In this document: positions 9,859 through 18,901 of the stretch, piece after piece
How the letters are laid out: each line of letters opens with the position of its first letter
Numbering within the stretch: position 1 is the first letter of the stretch
DNA from: Rahnella bruchi
Lineage (GTDB): Bacteria > Pseudomonadota > Gammaproteobacteria > Enterobacterales > Enterobacteriaceae
Length of the DNA: 35,499 bases
Direction of reading: 5' to 3'
Assembly (NCBI RefSeq): GCF_003614975.1
Contig: NZ_QZWI01000025.1
Coordinates: 1 to 35,499 of the forward strand
Made by a program: the position numbers and the translations under genes
Notes under the pieces: generated by a model
Seen by the model: only the letters and a program-made list of their open reading frames with translations
Database searches by the model: none
Told to the model about the DNA's origin: nothing

Positions 9859-11550
9859 TCAATCATTTGATGAACTTGGGGTTGCTGTTGCTTTGCAGGC
9901 GTCGGCCTGCGGCACCAGACTGATTTCGACACGACGGTTAGCCGCACGGCCTTCCGGTGTATCGTTTGTTGCAATAGGGCGGCTCTGACCGTAGCCCTGA
10001 ACGGCAAAGCAGGTCGGGGAGACATCGCTGGTCGACAGCATCCAGTCGCGCAAAGATTCCGCTCGTTTAAACGACAAGGTCTGGTTGGCTATGGCATCAC
10101 CTGTGCTGTCGGTATGACCGGCGACCACAATCAGCCAGCCTGGCCTGGCCTTAATATCAACCAGAGCATTGACCAGCATCTTGAGAGAGCCCTGTTTCAG
10201 CTCGTACTTACCGGTATCGAACAGGGAGAGGGCGTCAAGACGCACCGTTTTTGGTGGTGACTTTTCGACCGGTTCCGGCGGAGGAGGTGGTGGAACGTAG
10301 CTTTTGATGGCAGTCATCAGAGGCAAACGCAGGCGTTCTCCCTGATAAAGACCCAGACCGAGACGTGCAGGCTCACCATTACGGAACCAGTCATCAAGTT
10401 GCGCGGCATCGCGGCGCAATATCTCTACCGCTTTCGCCTTTGGAACGTAATCCTGCATCCCGATACTGTTGTAATGGTGGATATCGAAACCCACACGATG
10501 CAGAAGCTGGCGGTTATGCCAGGCACTGCTGCACAACGCAGCAATCGCAGCGATGGTCAACAGAGTGACACCATGACGTAAAGCACGACGACGGGATGAA
10601 ATGCCGCTGCCTGAAGGCAGATCAGTAAAGATAAAGTCCGGGAAGGCCAGCAGACTGTTACCGGCATCTGGCTCGGGATGCCATCCGGCAACCTGTGTCA
10701 GAGAAGTATGTGCACTAAGCCATTGCTGCCAGAGGGAGTCGGGTTCAATGCCGTTCAGTCCGCAGACCTGATGTAGGATCACCTGTTGCACAGAGATACT
10801 GGCGACATCATCGTTTCGCGCTTGCAGTTCAGACAGCACGTGCGCATTCAGCCAGTCATTTTGATGGTTGAAAATGACGGTCTGTTTCATACGTCGGGCG
10901 TGCAGGATGTCACCGGCTTCACGTTGCCAGTTTGTCAGCGTTTCCGGCATCGTGGCCGTGGGCCATAGCGTTACCGGACGTACGTGCTGTTGAGATAAAC
11001 AGACCGGTGCGTCGGCGGCACTGGTGGCAATCGTGCAGTTCAGAAGCAGAGGAAGGGGACGACGGATGTCACGACGTAATTGCATGAGCTGCCAGCGCAG
11101 CTCATACAGACTTGTAGTGAGTATGCGTTCGTCGCTGTGTTGCTGAGGATTGACCGTCAGCATGACCGCCAGCTGTTTCGCCCACTCGGGGCGCTGCCAC
11201 AGTAACTGTCGGGCAACCTGCCGCAAAGAATTGCTTTCATCAACCCGTAACCAGCAACCCTGCGCTGTCACATGTACAGTATCAGTACCAAACAGAGACG
11301 CGAGATCGTCACCGCAGACCAAAACGACAGGCAGCCGGTATTTCTCCGGCGGAAGCCCGTCGAAATGACTTTCTTCAAACTCTGATACCTGCTTTTGACC
11401 CGCACGCCACATCCACATAAGGCAGATGATCAACGCGAATCCAAAGGCCAGCCAGCGCATCAGGGATGAAAATGGCAGGAAGACCAGACACAGAGTGCCG
11501 GCCAGAATACCCGCCCACAGCCATAAACCACGTCGCCACATCGGACTCAT
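9859..11550 (-). CDS. T6SS OmpA-domain peptidoglycan anchor (TagL/TssL-extension-like)
   Basis: A 563-residue inner-membrane protein with two N-terminal hydrophobic segments (about 6-24 and 28-48), a large cytoplasmic-looking domain and a third transmembrane segment (about 347-365). A proline run (SYVPPPPPPEP) is followed by a C-terminal OmpA-like domain (about 430-545) with the peptidoglycan-binding pattern VVAGHTDSTG, SFKRAESLRDWM and GRAANRRVEISL. It lies directly downstream of tssL, which lacks such a domain, so it probably anchors the TssJLM membrane complex to the cell wall. The start overlaps the tssL stop (TAATG). An upstream in-frame ATG at 11670 would run 120 nt into tssL and is less likely. 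Confidence 0.9.
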   Translation of the reverse strand: MSPMWRRGLWLWAGILAGTLCLVFLPFSSLMRWLAFGFALIICLMWMWRAGQKQVSEFEESHFDGLPPEKYRLPVVLVCGDDLASLFGTDTVHVTAQGCWLRVDESNSLRQVARQLLWQRPEWAKQLAVMLTVNPQQHSDERILTTSLYELRWQLMQLRRDIRRPLPLLLNCTIATSAADAPVCLSQQHVRPVTLWPTATMPETLTNWQREAGDILHARRMKQTVIFNHQNDWLNAHVLSELQARNDDVASISVQQVILHQVCGLNGIEPDSLWQQWLSAHTSLTQVAGWHPEPDAGNSLLAFPDFIFTDLPSGSGISSRRRALRHGVTLLTIAAIAALCSSAWHNRQLLHRVGFDIHHYNSIGMQDYVPKAKAVEILRRDAAQLDDWFRNGEPARLGLGLYQGERLRLPLMTAIKSYVPPPPPPEPVEKSPPKTVRLDALSLFDTGKYELKQGSLKMLVNALVDIKARPGWLIVVAGHTDSTGDAIANQTLSFKRAESLRDWMLSTSDVSPTCFAVQGYGQSRPIATNDTPEGRAANRRVEISLVPQADACKATATPSSSND

Positions 11551-12236
11551 TACACTGACCCCGGCAACAACGTCGTCAATAAACCGGACAGCCAGTGATC
11601 CAGTCCGCACCACAGCAAGGCGATGATAAGCACGGCGAGGCCAAGCCGTACCGGCCAGTAGCGTAGCCATATTGCGAGGCGATTACTCGAAGACGCCATT
11701 GCCAGAACAGGACGTGATGACGCAAAGCTGAATGCAGGGACCCGTGCGGAAAGCTGTTCGACCAACTGCTCCCGCTCAGTCACTGCCTGCGAAGCATAAC
11801 CGCCGAGAAAGCCCAGCATCAGGACCCGATGAAAACAGGTGAGCACGGCGATATCCGGCGCAGGTTCCCGAAGCACTGTACGCATCCTTTCATACAACTG
11901 ATTACCCGCATCCAGTGTTTTGAAAAAGTACGCCTGCAGCGGGGAATTACACCAGACAAAGTAGGCGTCATCCCGAACACTGCGCCCTTTGACGGTTTCA
12001 TCCAGAATAGCGCACTGGGCATACATGATGTGCTGACAGTTTTGTTCACTGATGTCTGCTTCTTTCAGTTTCTGTTGTACGTGTTCGATATCAGCGACGC
12101 AGCGTTTCCAGAAGATTTGTCCTTCCCCTTCCGGGCAGGTCATTCCCTGACGCAGGCTGATCACCTGCAACCAGGTATCTGCCAGCACGGCATCAATATC
12201 AACAGACTGTGTTGTCGTTATCATGGTTTGGCTCAT
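11550..12236 (-). CDS. tssL: TssL (DotU/IcmH family) T6SS inner-membrane protein
   Basis: A 228-residue short-form TssL. The cytoplasmic DotU domain (about 10-170) shows YAQCAILDETVKG, LQAYFFKTLDAGNQLYERM and FHRVLMLGFLGGY. One C-terminal membrane anchor follows (about 195-218, VRLGLAVLIIALLWCGLDHWL). It joins TssM and TssJ in the trans-envelope complex and docks the TssK baseplate. It has no periplasmic OmpA extension; that function is supplied by the neighbouring gene. The start codon overlaps the tssK stop (ATGA). Confidence 0.94.
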   Translation of the reverse strand: MSQTMITTTQSVDIDAVLADTWLQVISLRQGMTCPEGEGQIFWKRCVADIEHVQQKLKEADISEQNCQHIMYAQCAILDETVKGRSVRDDAYFVWCNSPLQAYFFKTLDAGNQLYERMRTVLREPAPDIAVLTCFHRVLMLGFLGGYASQAVTEREQLVEQLSARVPAFSFASSRPVLAMASSSNRLAIWLRYWPVRLGLAVLIIALLWCGLDHWLSGLLTTLLPGSV

Positions 12237-13591
12237 GCGCGTAACACCGCAAAGAGTTCAAGCTGAATGTCACCCAGCGTGCCCGGCACGTAGAAGACGC
12301 AGGTGCCTGCTTCCATCATTTGATGCGCTGCAGGATGGGTAAGATCCAGAGAGAAATACTGATTTTCCAGACGCAGTGGGATCGCTGCAGGCACATGGCT
12401 CAACGGACGCAAAGGAATACCACTTAAGGCCACATTGACGACATTACCCACATCATCGGGTGCGCCAACTTTACACAGCTGCGGGAACTGAGTCTGGATC
12501 TGGGCTGAAGACAGCGTGGAACGAACCGACAAGTAAAAATCCACCTCTTCGCGTTCACGCAGACGCGGATCGTGCAGGGCTGCACGCCACTGATTGATGC
12601 GGGGTTCATGAACCAGTTCTATCGCGATAACGCGGGATGGAAGACTGGCTTCCAGCAAAATATTTAGCAAGGAAAACAGCGGCGGGAAGACCTCTGTCAG
12701 GCGGTCATGCTGATACGTAGGAATAGCAGTAACGTCATGTTCCAGGGAGAAAGTCAGCAGATTGCCCGCAAGTCGCGCAAGTTCCTGATATAAGCGCTCC
12801 GGATGAACTTGCGGGTGGCGCTGGAAATTACCCAACACCGGCTCAGCACCGTTGAGTGCGTTGAGCAGCCAGAATAATGAGACGTCGGCGACGGCGAAGT
12901 CGGCCATACGCGCATTACTCTCACGGCGCATCCCCATTAGACGCTGTAAGCGTGCCCGTAACTGAACCATCAATAGTTCAAGTTGTTCGTTACACCAGTG
13001 ACTGGCATGCAGACTCAAAAGAGGCGGGATAAAGTTCATATCCTGTACCCAGCGGCCCTGCGCATCACGTAATAACCGCGCAACCGGACATGTCTGGTAA
13101 TCGCTGTTTTCCTGTGAGTCCAGGCGCAGGGTAAGTTCATGGTGCATCACCGCGACCTGTTTTTTATCATCCCCGTACTGGTTTTGCACATCGCGCCAGC
13201 CCTGACGATAACGCACCGGACGTTCAGCCCTTTCATCGGGTAGAAGACAGTTGCCTCCGTTGGCATAGAGTTGCGGTATCGCCAGCATGACGATCGCTCC
13301 GGTAGCATCCGCCGGCAGGGTCGCTGCCAGCGTTAGCGTAGGAGGCAACAAATCAGCGCAATCAGTATCAATCAAAGACCCGTCCTGAAAGCGAACCTGC
13401 AATCGTTCCGCCTTCAGACGTCCCTGCGCCAGTGCATCCTGCTCAAATATTGCATGAAGCACGCCCCAGGGATGCATAACGCCCATTTGCGCGATGCATT
13501 CGTTAGTCCAGGCCTCCAGAGAGGCCTGTTGCTGAAACTGTTGCGGTGAAACCAGAACACCGCGTGTCCATAAAGGACGTTCAATCTTCAT
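12233..13591 (-). CDS. tssK: TssK, T6SS baseplate connector
   Basis: A 452-residue protein starting MKIERPLWTRGVLVSPQQFQQQ, the typical TssK N-terminus. The N-terminal shell domain is followed by a helical domain (LELLMVQLRARLQRLMG and the LYQELARLAGNLLTF segment) and a C-terminal head domain (FYLSVRSTLSSAQIQTQFPQL, ending ELFAVLRA). Trimeric TssK links the baseplate wedge TssEFG to the TssL/TssM cytoplasmic domains. An ATG six codons upstream would overlap tssC; the ATG at 13591 has a GGAGG sequence 4 nt upstream and is preferred. It lies 14 bp after tssC. Confidence 0.95.
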   Translation of the reverse strand: MKIERPLWTRGVLVSPQQFQQQASLEAWTNECIAQMGVMHPWGVLHAIFEQDALAQGRLKAERLQVRFQDGSLIDTDCADLLPPTLTLAATLPADATGAIVMLAIPQLYANGGNCLLPDERAERPVRYRQGWRDVQNQYGDDKKQVAVMHHELTLRLDSQENSDYQTCPVARLLRDAQGRWVQDMNFIPPLLSLHASHWCNEQLELLMVQLRARLQRLMGMRRESNARMADFAVADVSLFWLLNALNGAEPVLGNFQRHPQVHPERLYQELARLAGNLLTFSLEHDVTAIPTYQHDRLTEVFPPLFSLLNILLEASLPSRVIAIELVHEPRINQWRAALHDPRLREREEVDFYLSVRSTLSSAQIQTQFPQLCKVGAPDDVGNVVNVALSGIPLRPLSHVPAAIPLRLENQYFSLDLTHPAAHQMMEAGTCVFYVPGTLGDIQLELFAVLRA

Positions 13592-13605
13592 GGTGCCTCC
13601 GGAGC

Positions 13606-15147
13606 TCAAGCTTTCGCTTTAGGCATCTGAGAAACCAGTGACAGATTCACGTCCATACCTTCGACCTGGAAGTGCGGTACGGCGTACAGTTTCACGCGGA
13701 AGAAGCCCGGGTTGTCTTCGATATCTTCAACGGTCACTTTGGCGTCACGCAGCGGGTGAGAAGCTTGCAGGTCATCGCCCGGATCGGTCATTTCTGTGAC
13801 CAGCGTGCGGATCCAGGTGTTGAGTTCCAGCTCCAGCAAACGGCGGTCTTTGGTGGTGCCGATGTTTTCACGCTGAATCAGCTTCAGGTAATGCGCGATA
13901 CGTGACAGCAGGAAGATGTAAGGCAGACGCGCATTGATGCGGCTGTTTGCGGTGGCATCCGCGGTGTCATACAACGCTGGTTTCTGCGCGGAGTTCGCGG
14001 AGAAGAAGCAGGAGTAATCGCGATTTTTGTAGTAAGACAGCGGGATAAAGCCCAGGTTGGCGAATTCAAACTCACGTGTTTCCGGGATCATCACTTCTGA
14101 CGGGATTTTCACCTGATTGCCGGTACCCAGGTCATACAGGTGGATTGGCAGATCAGTCACTGCGCCGCCAGCCTGCGGGCCACGAATTTGTACGCACCAG
14201 CCGTTTTTGATGAAGCTTTTCACCATGTTTGCCGCAAAGGCGAACGCCGCATTGGTCCAAAGATATTTCTCGTGATCCGGGCCTTTCACTTCTTCGACAT
14301 AGTTGAAGCTGCGAACCGGCACGGTATCCGGGCCATATGGCAGACGACCCAGCACGCGCGGCATGGTCAGACCGATATAACGGGAATCGTCGGAATCGCG
14401 GAAGGATTTCCACTTGATGTATTCGGCACGATCAAAGTAGTTGCCGATATCTTTGATGGCAGCCACTTCTTCCATCGAATCTTTCAGGAAGAATTTAGGA
14501 CCCACAGCGCCAACGAACGGCATATGTGCGGCAGCGGACACTTTAGAAATGTTACGCAGCAGCGCGACGTCTTGTGCAGACGCGTCAAACTCGTAGTTGG
14601 AAATCACAGAACCGATTGGCTCGCCGCCCGGTGTGTCATATTCCTGAATGTAGGTGTGGCGATACAGGCCGCTCTGGATGATTTCAGGGCAATCTTCGAA
14701 GTCCTGACGCAGGTCGTCTTTAGAGACGTCCAGTACTTCAATTTTGACGTTCTGACGAAAATCGGTGCGATCAACCAGGAACTTCAGGCCACGCCAGCCG
14801 GATTCCACACGCTGGAATTCAGGGTGATGCATCACCGCGTCAAGCTGACGGCTGATCTGATTGTCCAGTTCAGCGATGTGGTGATCGAGCAGGGTTTTAT
14901 CCAGACGCTCAACGGTCTGGCCAGATTGTTTAAGACGCTCAAGAAACACCTGCACGGCAGCGGTCACACGCTGGTCGGCGGTCACGTCGGCCAGGGCCGC
15001 GGTGTCCTGGAAATCATTCAGGTCACCCAGTGAAGTCACCGGTGTCAGGTTAATTTTATCAAACAGGGAAGCGTACACGGTGCCCGATTCAGGGCGTTCA
15101 AGGACAGTGGTCTGGCTTGAAGAAGCGTTTTCAGTATTGACTGACAT
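13606..15147 (-). CDS. tssC: TssC (VipB) large sheath subunit
   Basis: A 513-residue contractile-sheath subunit. Family landmarks include HHPEFQRVESGWRGLKFLVD, YEFDASAQDVALLRNIS, FVGAVGPKFFLKDSM, FANLGFIPLSYYKNRDYSCF and the ending VEGMDVNLSLVSQMPKA. With TssB it polymerises into the cytoplasmic sheath that contracts around the Hcp tube. Two ATGs lie six nt apart; the second (15147) is 8 nt from GAGA, while the first is only 2 nt away, so the second is preferred. It is coupled to tssB with a 37-bp gap. Confidence 0.97.
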   Translation of the reverse strand: MSVNTENASSSQTTVLERPESGTVYASLFDKINLTPVTSLGDLNDFQDTAALADVTADQRVTAAVQVFLERLKQSGQTVERLDKTLLDHHIAELDNQISRQLDAVMHHPEFQRVESGWRGLKFLVDRTDFRQNVKIEVLDVSKDDLRQDFEDCPEIIQSGLYRHTYIQEYDTPGGEPIGSVISNYEFDASAQDVALLRNISKVSAAAHMPFVGAVGPKFFLKDSMEEVAAIKDIGNYFDRAEYIKWKSFRDSDDSRYIGLTMPRVLGRLPYGPDTVPVRSFNYVEEVKGPDHEKYLWTNAAFAFAANMVKSFIKNGWCVQIRGPQAGGAVTDLPIHLYDLGTGNQVKIPSEVMIPETREFEFANLGFIPLSYYKNRDYSCFFSANSAQKPALYDTADATANSRINARLPYIFLLSRIAHYLKLIQRENIGTTKDRRLLELELNTWIRTLVTEMTDPGDDLQASHPLRDAKVTVEDIEDNPGFFRVKLYAVPHFQVEGMDVNLSLVSQMPKAKA

Positions 15148-15184
15148 AAGCATTATCTCGCATTAATCCGTTAAGTGGAGGCCG

Positions 15185-15679
15185 TTATGCCTTGGGTGCC
15201 AGAGCGTTCAGTTCACTGCGAAGCTCATTGCTCAGGGACGGATCTTTAAGAATGGTTTCGAGTTCTTTGCGGAAGGTCGCGTTATCCAGCAGGTTCGATT
15301 TGAGATCACGCAGCAGATTGCGCATGGCCAGCATGGCGCGCAGTTGTGGGATCTGACGGGCAACCTGTTCTGGCTCGAAATCTTTCATTTCGTTGAAGTT
15401 CAGAGAAATGTTTTCTTCGCTGCGATCGCCTGCCAGTGTGTTTTCAACCGTCAGATTCAGGGAAGGGCTGAAGTCAGCCAGAACGCTGTTAAAGTTATTT
15501 TTATTGATGTTAACTTTTTCACGCTCTGACAACGGGCGATCTTCTTTACCGTTGCTGTAGTCACCCATTACCATTAATTTTAAAGGTAACTCGACTTTCT
15601 TCTGGGCGCCGCCGGTGTGCAGATCCAATTTAATATTAACGCGGGCTTTGGGGATTTCTTCCTGAAAACTATTAGACAT
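15185..15679 (-). CDS. tssB: TssB (VipA) small sheath subunit
   Basis: A 164-residue protein with the family pattern KARVNIKLDLHTGGAQKK, LPLKLMVMGDYSNGKEDRPL, REKVNINKNNFNSVL and the ending LRSELNALAPKA. It dimerises with TssC to build the contractile sheath. It is the first gene of the leftward T6SS operon visible here. A purine-rich GGGATAGG stretch precedes the ATG. Its promoter must lie in the 830-bp region to the right (15680-16510); no confident -10/-35 pair or sigma-54 site was recognised by eye. Confidence 0.96.
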   Translation of the reverse strand: MSNSFQEEIPKARVNIKLDLHTGGAQKKVELPLKLMVMGDYSNGKEDRPLSEREKVNINKNNFNSVLADFSPSLNLTVENTLAGDRSEENISLNFNEMKDFEPEQVARQIPQLRAMLAMRNLLRDLKSNLLDNATFRKELETILKDPSLSNELRSELNALAPKA

Positions 15680-16493
15680 GCCTATCCCTTACTGTGGAGT
15701 GATAAACGCTGCCAATGAGTCTGAAAATAAATTGAGGCTGGCAACCCTGCCATAAAACTGCATCCATACCGCATCAAGTGTGCGAATAACTTCAGGGGTC
15801 ACAAGCGAGCCAAAATATTTCATCGAAACATTTCGCAGTGTGTTTTGAATTATCTGGAAAAGAAAATTTCAGATAAGTACCTGTCGGATGCATTTTAGAA
15901 ACATTACTGATCCTATTGAAAATCCTAATTTGTAACCAAATGTTACTTGCTGGGAGGAAAAATCCTACAGATCATCATATTGATATATAGGAATTTTCTC
16001 TTGTTAACCTTGCAAGGCGCATGGGGTAAGGCATTCGGCCTCATCATTGGCGAGAAGCTAAATTAAAATTAGGACATCATTTAGGAATAATAGACTAAAA
16101 AGTGCAGGAAATATCTGACATGATTTTTTCACATGAAAGTTTTTGCATTTTATGGCGGGGTTTAATTCATAGGAATATTCGCGTTTATTTGCAGGGGTAT
16201 TCATAATGAGAATGGGTGTTTGACAGGTGAAACGAAAGAGGTATGACTCTGGCTAGGCCTGTTCTGATATTTTGCTCGGATTTTTCCTACAAGAATAAAT
16301 GCCTTTACCGTTTCAGTATAAGAGGTTTCGTAGCTGATTTTATTAACCTATAGATTAAAAAACAATTTTGGTTTTTCAAAAGTGTCCGTGGATGAGTCCA
16401 GTCCCTGAAGAGGAAAACGGATCCGATAAGACTGAAAATTTCACGTCGGGTCGATCTTTGTCTGCAAAATTTCCGATAGGGCAACGCACAGAT
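15680..16493. other. Long AT-rich intergenic region between tssB and the chemoreceptor gene
   Basis: No convincing gene is seen in about 810 bp. It presumably holds the promoter of the leftward T6SS operon. It contains an interrupted palindrome GTAAC-N5-GTTAC (15932-15946). It also contains seven copies of TAGGA or its complement TCCTA: TCCTA at 15911, 15923, 15963 and 16285, and TAGGA at 15988, 16082 and 16170. The copy at 16170-16180 reads TAGGAATATTC, close to the published RcsAB-box pattern. A role in T6SS regulation is inference. The AT-richness would also suit H-NS binding. Confidence 0.5.
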
Positions 16494-16520
16494 TAAACCT
16501 TTTAACTAAAATGCCGATAG
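16494..16520 (+). promoter_or_regulatory. Sigma-28 (FliA) flagellar-class promoter for the chemoreceptor gene
   Basis: TAAA (16494-16497), exactly 15 nt, then GCCGATAG (16513-16520) matches the FliA consensus TAAA-N15-GCCGATAA with one mismatch. Transcription would begin near 16526-16528. This excludes the ATG at 16511, which lies inside the promoter, and supports the ATG at 16553 as the true start. Confidence 0.88.
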
Positions 16521-16552
16521 ATAGATCCTTGCTTCGTTTTGAGAATCTATCG

Positions 16553-18100
16553 ATGTCGCTTAAAAAGTCCTCTTTACTTGTTCTTGTGATGCTTTTCGCT
16601 CTTTTTTTCACCAGTATGCTGTCAAACATCTGGTTGCTGACCCAGAGCAATCATTCCCTGGATGACGTCAACAAAGAAATCCGGGTGGTTCTGTCCGTGA
16701 TTGATCCCATCAATCACAGCCGCACCTCGCGCGTTCGCGTCATGGAATATATGAAGGAAATCGAAAACAGCAATGGTCAACAAACCGGCGCTGCGCTCGA
16801 CGGCGTGAACGAGGTTATCGCGAAAGCCGATGCGGCATTCCAGGCTTATATGGATGCCCCGAAGTTGCCGGGTGAGGATGAGCTGGCGCAGGCGTATCGC
16901 ACCACGTATCTGGAATATCGTCAGAACGGAATACAGCCGCTGATTGATGCTGCCAAAGCTGGCGACCAGGCGCAGTTTAAAGCGCAGATACCGACCGTGA
17001 TAAAGCTCGATCGCCAGTATGAAATCGTACTGGATAAAGTGCTGGCGCTGCACGAACAGTACGCCAGAAACCTCAACAATGATGCGCAGGACAATTTCAA
17101 ATTCGGTATCGGGCTGACCATCGGTTTTGGTCTGCTGTTCCTGATCATCATTATTGGCGTGGTGATATTGCTCAAGCGTTTCGTTCTAACGCCGCTGCTG
17201 AATTCCCGTGATCATTGCCGCCAGATTGCCGAGGGTTATCTCGATACCCCTGTGCCGGTCAATGCCCGTTCACGCAGTGAAATTGAAGAACTGATGCAGT
17301 CCATCGAGCATATGCGACAGTCGCTGACCCGCATTATCGGTCAGGTGCGCGATACCAGTCATACCGTTGCCCATGCGTCGCAGGAAATTTCTGCCGGCAA
17401 CATTGATCTGGCTTCCCGCACAGAACAGCAGGCAGCAGCACTGACACAAACCGCGGCCAGCATGGAAGAACTGGGCGCAACAGTGAAACAGAATACCGAG
17501 AACGTCACCCGGGCCAGTGGCCTGACACGTGAAGCGGTTAAGAATGCGCGTGCGGGTGAAAAGGTGGCGCAGGATGTGATCGGTACGATGGGGCGCATAA
17601 ACAGCAGCTCGAAGAAAATTGAAGATATCACCGGCGTCATTAACAGCATTGCCTTCCAGACTAACATTCTGGCGCTCAATGCCGCCGTTGAAGCCGCACG
17701 TGCCGGCGAACAAGGGCGTGGATTTGCGGTGGTCGCCAGCGAAGTGCGCAGCCTTGCGCAGCGCAGTGCTGTCGCCGCGAAGGAAATTGAAAACCTGATT
17801 TCAGAATCTGTTGCCAATATAAAGGAAGGTTCGGAGCAGGTATCGCGCACCGGTGATTCTATCTCGGCCATCATTTCTTCCGTGACGCAGGTTGATGTCC
17901 TGATGGAACATATCTCTACCGCGTCCGACGAGCAGAGCCGCGGGATAAGCCAGATTGAGCAGGCCGTGACCGAAATCGACGGCGTCACTCAGCAGAATGC
18001 GGCGCTGGTGCAGGAGTCCGCAGCAGCAGCGGCCTCGCTTGAAGAGCAGGTTCTCTATCTGACGCAGTCTGTTTCGGCATTCAGGCTGGCGGGCGCGTAA
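16553..18100 (+). CDS. Methyl-accepting chemotaxis protein (Tsr/Tar-type transmembrane receptor)
   Basis: A 515-residue chemoreceptor. TM1 is at about 7-26. A periplasmic four-helix-bundle-type ligand domain (about 27-182) carries the [11 protein letters not shown] region typical of TarH-like sensors. TM2 is at about 185-208 ([18 protein letters not shown]) and is followed by HAMP (about 209-262). The cytoplasmic methylation helices and signalling hairpin include [20 protein letters not shown] (from about 365). It controls CheA through CheW and so flagellar rotation. The C-terminus ends FRLAGA without an NWETF-type CheR-tethering pentapeptide. The ligand cannot be told. The FliA promoter directly upstream sets the start and puts the gene in the flagellar regulon. 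It is divergent from the T6SS operon. Confidence 0.93.
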   Translation: MSLKKSSLLVLVMLFALFFTSMLSNIWLLTQSNHSLDDVNKEIRVVLSVIDPINHSRTSRVRVMEYMKEIENSNGQQTGAALDGVNEVIAKADAAFQAYMDAPKLPGEDELAQAYRTTYLEYRQNGIQPLIDAAKAGDQAQFKAQIPTVIKLDRQYEIVLDKVLALHEQYARNLNNDAQDNFKFGIGLTIGFGLLFLIIIIGVVILLKRFVLTPLLNSRDHCRQIAEGYLDTPVPVNARSRSEIEELMQSIEHMRQSLTRIIGQVRDTSHTVAHASQEISAGNIDLASRTEQQAAALTQTAASMEELGATVKQNTENVTRASGLTREAVKNARAGEKVAQDVIGTMGRINSSSKKIEDITGVINSIAFQTNILALNAAVEAARAGEQGRGFAVVASEVRSLAQRSAVAAKEIENLISESVANIKEGSEQVSRTGDSISAIISSVTQVDVLMEHISTASDEQSRGISQIEQAVTEIDGVTQQNAALVQESAAAAASLEEQVLYLTQSVSAFRLAGA

Positions 18101-18130
18101 GCGTATAACAGACATCATCAGTCGCTGAGC

Positions 18131-18168
18131 AGGCCGGATACTGTTAAACAGTAACCGGCCTTTTTATT
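18131..18168 (+). terminator. Intrinsic terminator after the chemoreceptor gene
   Basis: A long stem, GGCCGGATACTGT pairing with ACAGTAACCGGCC, has one internal mismatch and a TAA loop and is followed by TTTTTATTT. It lies 30 bp after the stop codon. Confidence 0.9.
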
Positions 18169-18306
18169 TACCTTCGCCGGATAATTTTCACTTAATTAAC
18201 TGAAAAGGCAAAAATTGTCAGGTAGTATCGGTTATTCACCTGTAAAGGCGTGGAGTCATTACTTCCCGCCAGCTGCTTATTAAGAGAACTTATCAAGAGC
18301 CCGGCC

Positions 18307-18840
18307 ATGACATTAATTTCATCCTCAACAATAACCCTGCGTCACTTAAATATTGCTGACCTGCCGATATTAACCCGCTACCGGCAAAATCCCGACGTTG
18401 CCCGATATCAGAGCTGGGATGCCTTTACGCAAGATCAGGCGAAAGCAATGTTTGAGGAAATGCAGACTCTTACTTTTGGTACCCCGGATAACTGGTTTCA
18501 GGTCGCTATCGAACACTGTGAATTCGGTATGGTGGGTGACTTAGGGTTGCACTTTGTTGATGATTTTCAAGTAGAAATTGGCGTAACGATAGACCCGAAT
18601 TGGCAGGGGAAAGGGATTGGGAAAATGGCCCTGAAGCTGCTGCTGGAATATTTATTTGATACCCTCGGAAAGCATCGGGTATATGCCATCGCTGATGTAA
18701 GAAATGAAGCCAGCAGTCATTTGTTCTTAGCGGCTAATTTCAGACGAGAAGGAAGTTTTATCGAAAACTGTTTTCTAAAAGGCGAATGGTGTAGTGAATA
18801 TCTGTATGCCATGCTGAATAAAGAATGGAAGAGCCAGTGA
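18307..18840 (+). CDS. GNAT-family N-acetyltransferase (RimJ/RimL-like)
   Basis: A 177-residue acetyltransferase with ITLRHLNIADLPILTRYR at the N-terminus. The acetyl-CoA binding motif A is VTIDPNWQGKGIGKMALKLL (about 98-117, with Q-G-K-G-I-G). Motif B is NEASSHLFLAANFRREG, and the end is CFLKGEWCSEYLYAML. This is the layout of RimJ/RimL-type enzymes and relatives that acetylate amines of proteins or small molecules; the substrate is unknown. The ATG at 18307 puts the conserved fold near the N-terminus. An ATG at 18250 would add 19 residues with no supporting feature. It is a monocistronic gene between two terminators, with no functional link to the chemoreceptors beyond position. Confidence 0.85.
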   Translation: MTLISSSTITLRHLNIADLPILTRYRQNPDVARYQSWDAFTQDQAKAMFEEMQTLTFGTPDNWFQVAIEHCEFGMVGDLGLHFVDDFQVEIGVTIDPNWQGKGIGKMALKLLLEYLFDTLGKHRVYAIADVRNEASSHLFLAANFRREGSFIENCFLKGEWCSEYLYAMLNKEWKSQ

Positions 18841-18863
18841 TTCTTTCATTCAGTCTGTGCCAT

Positions 18864-18896
18864 AAATAAAGGCGGTAGATGTCCGCCTTTATTTTT
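18864..18896. terminator. Bidirectional terminator between the acetyltransferase gene and aer
   Basis: A perfect 12-bp stem, AAATAAAGGCGG pairing with CCGCCTTTATTT, around a 7-nt loop. T runs follow on both strands, and it sits between the stops of two convergent genes. Confidence 0.92.
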
Positions 18897-18901
18897 CGAT
18901 A

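Noticed and set aside
14140-15033. Open frame of 297 codons antisense to tssC
   Set aside because: Shadow of tssC; its translation shows no family features.
15680-16510. Sigma-54 promoter for the T6SS operon
   Set aside because: Looked for GG-N10-GC within TGGCAC-N5-TTGC on the minus strand; the best TGGCA...TTGCCA match has wrong spacing.
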